41,044 nucleotides of DNA, taken from SAR202 cluster bacterium. Lineage in GTDB: Bacteria > Chloroflexota > Dehalococcoidia > Lucifugimonadales > GCA-2712585. Under the pieces are notes generated by a model that worked only from the letters and a program-made list of their open reading frames with translations, was not told the DNA's origin and ran no database searches. The DNA lies in contig VGZZ01000023.1 of the NCBI GenBank assembly GCA_016872285.1, positions 1-41,044 of the forward strand, given 5' to 3'. This document shows, piece after piece, positions 37,335-41,044 of the stretch. The position numbers were made by a program, and so were the translations under genes. Numbering within the stretch: the first letter of the stretch is position 1; every line of letters starts with the position of its first letter.

Positions 37335-37515
37335 TGAGACCAACCTGACAGCGAGAGAGATAACTGTGCTAGGCTCATGTGGACATCACCACTTGTGGTT
37401 CTCGCTAAAGCTCGCTGAAAACCCACAGTCAGCCGTGAGGATCGGCTAGACAACAGTCCCTCGATGAGGACATGGTCAACCCAAACCCGTGGAGAGAAGC
37501 CTACTCTTCTCTCAT
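37335..37515 (+). ncRNA. Highly structured non-coding segment, possible HEARO/omega-RNA-like RNA
   Basis: A 320-base gap without an ORF contains many nested complementary arms: CTGAC/GTCAG (37345-37349 with 37428-37432), CAGCGAG/CTCGCTG (37349-37355 with 37411-37417), CTGTG/CACAG (37364-37368 with 37424-37428), ACCA-CTTG-TGGT, AGCCG/CGGCT (37431-37447), CATGG/CCGTG (37471-37491), and GAGAGAAG/CTTCTCTC (37492-37513). Some arms overlap, so alternatives or a pseudoknot are possible. Unpaired GAAAACCC and TCAACCCAAACCC tracts lie in junctions. The layout recalls HEARO/omega-RNA guide RNAs of IS200/605-type IscB/IsrB elements, but no nuclease or transposase gene is present. The class assignment is from memory of the look of that family and is weak; the structured nature is what the sequence shows. 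GGTTTC/GAAACC (37526-37554) follows just before the next gene. Confidence 0.5.
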
Positions 37516-37571
37516 TAGTTCTCCCGGTTTCTATCCGCTACGCCCGTTGAAACCAGCCGGAGTTGAAACTT

Positions 37572-38717
37572 ATGACAAATAGCGCAAACATTCTGGAAAG
37601 GGACAGACGGTTCAAGGCAGTCCGGGAGGCCATGGTCGACGAAGGACTTGTTGGTCTAATAATTGCGGGCCATGGCAGTAACTTCGGGCGGGGCTATATC
37701 CGCTACTTTGCAGATGTTCACATATGGGAGGACATCAGCTTAATATTCATACCTTTGGATGGCGATCCTGTGCACGTTCACGTCACATATTCCTTGCCTT
37801 CCATGCCTGACACACTCTGGATTCCCGACTTCCGCCAATGGCCCGAACCAGAGAAAGAGCTAGTTAAGGCCATTAGGGATAAGGGAGTCACTAATGGCAA
37901 CTTAGGAATAGCAGGGTTCAAAAAGAGGTTTGCGATGGGCGTTTATGAAGCGCTCAAGGAAGGCATGCATGGCATAAAATTTGTCAATGCCGACAGGTTA
38001 GTTGACCGGATAAGAGCGTTGAAGAGTGACTTTGAGATCCAGAAGCTTCGGAGTCTATGGCAGATGTCCCAAGGCGCTATGGAGAGGTTTGTGGAGGTCG
38101 TAGGCCCGGGAGTGACCCAGCGCGAGGCTGCAGCAGAAGCTGCCAAAGTCATTCGAGCTGCCGGATCGTTCACCGATTTGACATTAATCCAGGAGGGAGC
38201 CTTCAAGGGTCTGCCCAAAGATGTGCCGCTCCGGTGTGACGACTGGATCAACTTCCACCTGGAGGTATGCGGGGAGAGTGGCCACTGGTCGGAGATAAAC
38301 GTCGTTTGCGCATTCAAAGGGCCTGATAAGTTTGAACAGAAACTCATGGAAGCCGAATATAGCGCCCTGAAAGAAACTAGATCTGCAGCCAAGCCAGGGA
38401 TAAGTCTCAAGGAATTAAATGAGACCTTCCTTAAAGTAATAACTGATAATGGATGGGAGTTAGGAGAGCCTGCTTGGCACTACTCGTTCCACGGCCAAGG
38501 AATGGACGCAATAGAGTGGCCTTATTTTACCCCGATGCCCGAGGGCTCGGAAGACACGATACTCGAAGAAGGTATGGTCTTCTCCTACCACCCACACCGC
38601 GACACTATTCCGGCCGTTCGGAGACCCCCCAAGATATTCGACGGTCTTGTTATTACAAAGACTGGAGCTGAGACTTTAACGACTGATTGGGATTTCCTCT
38701 GGCGGATTAAGAAATAA
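37572..38717 (+). CDS. M24-fold (creatinase/aminopeptidase P-like) protein lacking metal ligands
   Basis: 381 aa. The creatinase N-terminal domain covers residues 1-130 (RDRRFKAVREAMVDEGLVGL, FIPLDGDPVHVHV), then a pita-bread M24 domain (EIQKLRSLWQMSQGAMERFV, GPGVTQREAAAEAAKVIRAA, SFHGQGMDAIEWPYF, ILEEGMVFSYHPH). The five metal ligands of aminopeptidase P (D, D, H, E, E) are mostly absent: the DxG/DxTR strand pair reads NFHLEV...WSEIN, and the EP motif reads YHPH. It is therefore probably a metal-independent creatinase-like hydrolase, a lyase, or a non-enzymatic member. GGAG lies 9 bases before ATG 37572; a TTG at 37563 is in frame. Composition is clearly AT-richer than the flanking genes, suggesting transfer. 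Confidence 0.78.
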   Translation: MTNSANILERDRRFKAVREAMVDEGLVGLIIAGHGSNFGRGYIRYFADVHIWEDISLIFIPLDGDPVHVHVTYSLPSMPDTLWIPDFRQWPEPEKELVKAIRDKGVTNGNLGIAGFKKRFAMGVYEALKEGMHGIKFVNADRLVDRIRALKSDFEIQKLRSLWQMSQGAMERFVEVVGPGVTQREAAAEAAKVIRAAGSFTDLTLIQEGAFKGLPKDVPLRCDDWINFHLEVCGESGHWSEINVVCAFKGPDKFEQKLMEAEYSALKETRSAAKPGISLKELNETFLKVITDNGWELGEPAWHYSFHGQGMDAIEWPYFTPMPEGSEDTILEEGMVFSYHPHRDTIPAVRRPPKIFDGLVITKTGAETLTTDWDFLWRIKK

Positions 38718-38911
38718 CAATACCTAACAGAGATCAATTTAATTCCCAGTCATTTAATTACTCTCTAAGATAACCGTGGCGATTTCTGGACCGGCTACAC
38801 CCATTTTCGTAGAAATAATTCGGTGTGATTCATCGGGTGGTGAAACCAGGATTCCTAACGAATTCAACAATTTACCGAGACTGACCCCCAGACACAGCCA
38901 TAATAGAATGC

Positions 38912-38948
38912 AGAGGAGGCCCCGAATCTATTCGGGGCCTCCTCTTTT
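38912..38948. terminator. Bidirectional terminator between convergent genes
   Basis: 16-bp perfect stem AGAGGAGGCCCCGAAT/ATTCGGGGCCTCCTCT with a 2-nt loop. TCTTTT runs on the plus side and GCATTCTATTA on the minus side. It serves both the M24-fold gene and the minus-strand amidohydrolase. The 190 bases before it show nothing recognisable. Confidence 0.8.
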
Positions 38949-38957
38949 GCAAAGCGG

Positions 38958-40094
38958 CTAGTTTAGGATTCGGGAGCCGTAGAGGCGGGCGGGGTTGTCC
39001 CAGAGGATGTGGCGCTTGGTCTGGTCAGAGAGAGGCTGGTCTAGGAACTGGGGCAGAGCCTTGTCGGGGTCGGGGGCGTCGGAGTGGGGGTAGTCGGTGT
39101 TCCAGACGAGCTTGTTGTCGCCGATGACATCGACGGCGCCCTTGATGCCGAGCTCATCCCCGTCGCAGGCCACCCAGAACTGGCGGTGGAAGTATTCGCT
39201 GGGTTTCATGGGCAGGGGGGTCTCGTCGAAGAAGACGCCCTGTCGTCCAAAGATATGCTCGTCCAGGCGGCCCAGCCAGAAGGGGAGCCAGCCGGAGTTG
39301 CCTTCCAGGAACGAGCATCGCAGGTCGGGATTTCGCTCCAGGATGCCGGTGTAGATGAGGTGGCCCATGGAGATCATGTTCTCAAAGGGGAAGCCGATGG
39401 CGTGTTCCAGGGCGATGAGGACGCCCTGCTTGCCGGCGTAGCGGGTGCCGGTGTGGGGGCTGCCGCTGCTGACGCCGTGGAAGGAGATGGGGAAGTCGAG
39501 CTCCGAGGCCAGGTTCCAGACGGCGTCGTACTTGGGGTCGTCCCAGGTCTCGTTCTCCAGGGGCTTGGGCATCATCATGGTGACGGCGCCGAGCTTTTGG
39601 ACGCATCGGCGGGCTTCAGAAACGATGCCTTCGATGTCCAGGGAGGGAATTTGGGCGACCATTTTGAGGCGGGAGGAGTCGGTGCTGCAGAAGTCGTGGG
39701 CCCAGTTGTTATAGGCGCGGACTAAGGCCCAGATTAGCTCGGGGTCCTTGCCCTGAAGCTTGGTGGGGCCGGCGTTGGTGCCGGGGATGCAGACCATTTT
39801 GTCCCAGCCGTACTTGTCCATATCGGCGAGGCGGGACTCGGCGCTCCACCAGGTGCGGAAGGCCTCGCCGTACTTCTGCTCGTTGCGCTCGGTGACTTTG
39901 GCGGGGCGGACGCCTCGTATGCCGCCGCCGTTGGGGTAAAGCTCGCCGGGCTTGTAGGAGAAGAAGCGGCGGCCCTGATGTTTGTCGACGACGGGGCGTC
40001 GGTCGTAAAAGGCGGGCTCGACATATTTGTCCCAGATATCCAGCGGCTCTTGCAGGTGGGCGTCAGCATCAATGACTTTGAAGCCGTTCTTCAC
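38958..40094 (-). CDS. COG2159-type amidohydrolase
   Basis: 378 aa, the third paralogue of this family in the window. The start is set at GTG 40094 (MKNGFKVIDADAHLQEP): AGGAG lies 8 bases upstream, and the paralogues at 16145 and 12181 begin the same way. The frame itself is open from GTG 40103. The first metal motif is H-L-Q, again with the second His replaced. FPISFHGVS gives the central His and NTDYPHSDAP the distal Asp; MGHLIYTGILERNP and EGNSGWLPFWLGRLDEH match the family. It has a near-perfect promoter 33 bases upstream and a terminator directly after, so it is a strongly expressed single gene. Substrate unknown. Confidence 0.87.
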   Translation of the reverse strand: MKNGFKVIDADAHLQEPLDIWDKYVEPAFYDRRPVVDKHQGRRFFSYKPGELYPNGGGIRGVRPAKVTERNEQKYGEAFRTWWSAESRLADMDKYGWDKMVCIPGTNAGPTKLQGKDPELIWALVRAYNNWAHDFCSTDSSRLKMVAQIPSLDIEGIVSEARRCVQKLGAVTMMMPKPLENETWDDPKYDAVWNLASELDFPISFHGVSSGSPHTGTRYAGKQGVLIALEHAIGFPFENMISMGHLIYTGILERNPDLRCSFLEGNSGWLPFWLGRLDEHIFGRQGVFFDETPLPMKPSEYFHRQFWVACDGDELGIKGAVDVIGDNKLVWNTDYPHSDAPDPDKALPQFLDQPLSDQTKRHILWDNPARLYGSRILN

Positions 40095-40126
40095 TAAAGT
40101 CACTCCTTGGAGGGGATTTTTAGTTA

Positions 40127-40154
40127 ATTATAGAGTGCGGGAGGGTGGTGTCAA
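40127..40154 (-). promoter_or_regulatory. Consensus promoter of the amidohydrolase
   Basis: On the minus strand TTGACA, 16 bp, TATAAT, a full consensus match at both boxes, 33 bases before GTG 40094. Confidence 0.75.
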
Positions 40155-40204
40155 ACTTGGGGGCGCTGAGTATCCTCTTTGTAGAGATGGCACCTAGTTC
40201 TCGG

Positions 40205-40660
40205 TATGGAATACCATCCCCATACCCCTTCCTTTCAGACGCGTGATGCAAATAACACTCCTGGTAATAAGCGGGGCACCCTCATCACCCTTAGTCCCTC
40301 TTCTCCCGACTACGGGAAGAAGAGGGACAGAAAAATAGGAACCACAACCCCCTCCTTCGGCCAGGCTCAGGACGGCGTCTAACTCCCCCTTCGCCTTCCA
40401 GGCCGAAGGGGGAGAACCAGACCAGCCCCCCAAGTCCCCATCTGTGCAAAAGGCTAGTGGTTTCCCATGATCCAGCCCATGATAAAAAGGCTCAGAACTT
40501 CCTTGTTGTGCATCATTGTGCATCACGCGTCTGCTGGAAGTGGAAGAAATAAAAGAATCACCTCATCATTCCCTAGCCCCTTTCCCGATTGACATCGGGA
40601 TTTCGTCCTTCATCCTCAACTTCTACAAGGTAGGAGAAGAAGGGGAACCTGATGGGAGGA
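40205..40660. repeat. Family C repeat blocks at the right edge
   Basis: GGAATACCATCCCCATACCC, then CTTCTCCCGACTACGGGAAG, CCCTCCTTCGGCCAGGCTCA, and TTCGCCTTCCAGGCCGAAGG. A second start follows at about 40565 (CATCATTCCCTAGCCCCTTT, CCCGATTGACATCGGGATTT). No gene is supported in this stretch of more than 500 bases. Confidence 0.5.
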
Positions 40661-40707
40661 ACCCCGGCAATCCCTCCGATAAAATCTGACGGCGACAGGC
40701 TGGTATA

Positions 40708-41044
40708 CTGGCCGCGATTATTAGAGATAAAACTGAGATAGAGGGACAGCGGGAGGCTCGAAGGACGGAATTCGCGGGGGAGCTTTTTGGAGGGATTGCG
40801 GGCAATTATGGGTGGCCCGCCAGAGTGTTTAGTTTCGGGCAGTATGACAGGTGGCACAAGCGGCTGGTCTTGGAGTTGGGTGACCTTTCGGGGAAGCGGG
40901 TGTTGGACTTGTGCACAGGGACGGGGATGGTGGCCCAGAGGATGGCGCGGGGGTGTTCGGAGGTGGAGGTGGTGGCGGCGGATTTGAGCGCGGCTATGCT
41001 GGCGGAGGCGAAGGAGAACCTGGCATTCGAGATAGCTAAAGGGC
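40708..41044 (+). CDS. UbiE/class I SAM methyltransferase, 5' part (runs off the window)
   Basis: The frame from about 40690 to the window end reads EFAGELFGGIAGNYGWPARV, FSFGQYDRWHKRLVLELG, then SAM motif I KRVLDLCTGTGMVAQRMARG and motif II VVAADLSAAMLAEAKEN. This is the N-terminal half of a UbiE/MenG-like methyltransferase, whose usual opening FDxIAxxYDxxN is recognisable as LFGGIAGNYGWPA. No ATG, GTG or TTG exists between the stop at 40687-40689 and the conserved region. CTG 40708 is a placeholder start, and ATT 40717/40720 are alternatives. An upstream frameshift or a rare start codon may be involved. The 3' end is outside the window. Confidence 0.7.
   Translation, partial: MAAIIRDKTEIEGQREARRTEFAGELFGGIAGNYGWPARVFSFGQYDRWHKRLVLELGDLSGKRVLDLCTGTGMVAQRMARGCSEVEVVAADLSAAMLAEAKENLAFEIAKG

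Noticed and set aside
38776-38961. A 61-codon plus-strand frame
   Set aside because: It runs through the bidirectional terminator and has no ribosome-binding site or known motif.

Overview
The window looks like a chromosomal segment of a GC-rich bacterium, most likely a Chloroflexota of the Dehalococcoidia/SAR202 type. This is inference. It rests on the mix of COG2159 amidohydrolases, a luciferase-like flavin monooxygenase, SDR enzymes and DUF3179, on a 23S rRNA gene with no 16S beside it, and on very G-rich sense strands. No 16S gene or ribosomal protein is present to settle the taxonomy. Intergenic spaces are filled with several families of short hairpin-forming repeats.

Layout. 0.3-2.9 kb: two tandem SDR oxidoreductases and a methyltransferase. 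3.3-4.5 kb: a PLP aminotransferase (minus) with a perfect-palindrome terminator. 4.7-12 kb: an AT-richer island with one very large secreted RHS/YD-repeat gene, broken by two stops and two frameshifts. It carries two LamG domains and ends in a REase-fold toxin tip followed by a HEAT-repeat candidate immunity gene. 12.2-16.1 kb: two amidohydrolases flanking a luciferase-like monooxygenase. 16.3-18 kb (minus): a small barrel-protein gene with an in-frame TAG, then a DUF3179 lipoprotein whose reading frame crosses a TGA exactly where the family has the first Cys of its CxxC motif. A bacterial-SECIS-like hairpin follows, so it is a candidate selenoprotein. 18-22 kb: two PuuE-like deacetylases, a TrzA/AtzA-type amidohydrolase and a DinB-like protein. 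22.1-25.3 kb: a frameshifted family-5 solute-binding lipoprotein and a type II NADH dehydrogenase. 25.7-28.3 kb (minus): an NHL beta-propeller protein and a second aminotransferase with the same kind of flanking repeat and terminator as the first. 28.8-33 kb (minus): a small zinc-ribbon protein, an orphan sigma region 4 fragment, and a 23S rRNA-tRNA-fMet unit with a consensus promoter, boxA and leader hairpin. 33-37.3 kb: homoserine kinase, aspartate kinase, a GT2 glycosyltransferase and a TPR protein. 37.3-40.1 kb: a highly structured non-coding segment, an M24-fold protein lacking metal ligands, and a third COG2159 amidohydrolase (minus). The right edge holds the start of a methyltransferase.

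How the parts work together. The metabolic genes suggest a heterotroph oxidising and hydrolysing varied small organics (SDR, flavin monooxygenase, amidohydrolases, deacetylases), with electrons entering the quinone pool through NDH-2. The thrB-lysC pair feeds the aspartate amino-acid family. The RHS/HEAT pair is a polymorphic-toxin style module. The most notable observations are the UxxC DUF3179 candidate selenoprotein, the structured RNA near 37.4 kb, the stand-alone 23S unit with its own leader control elements, and indels at G7 tracts that break two separate genes.
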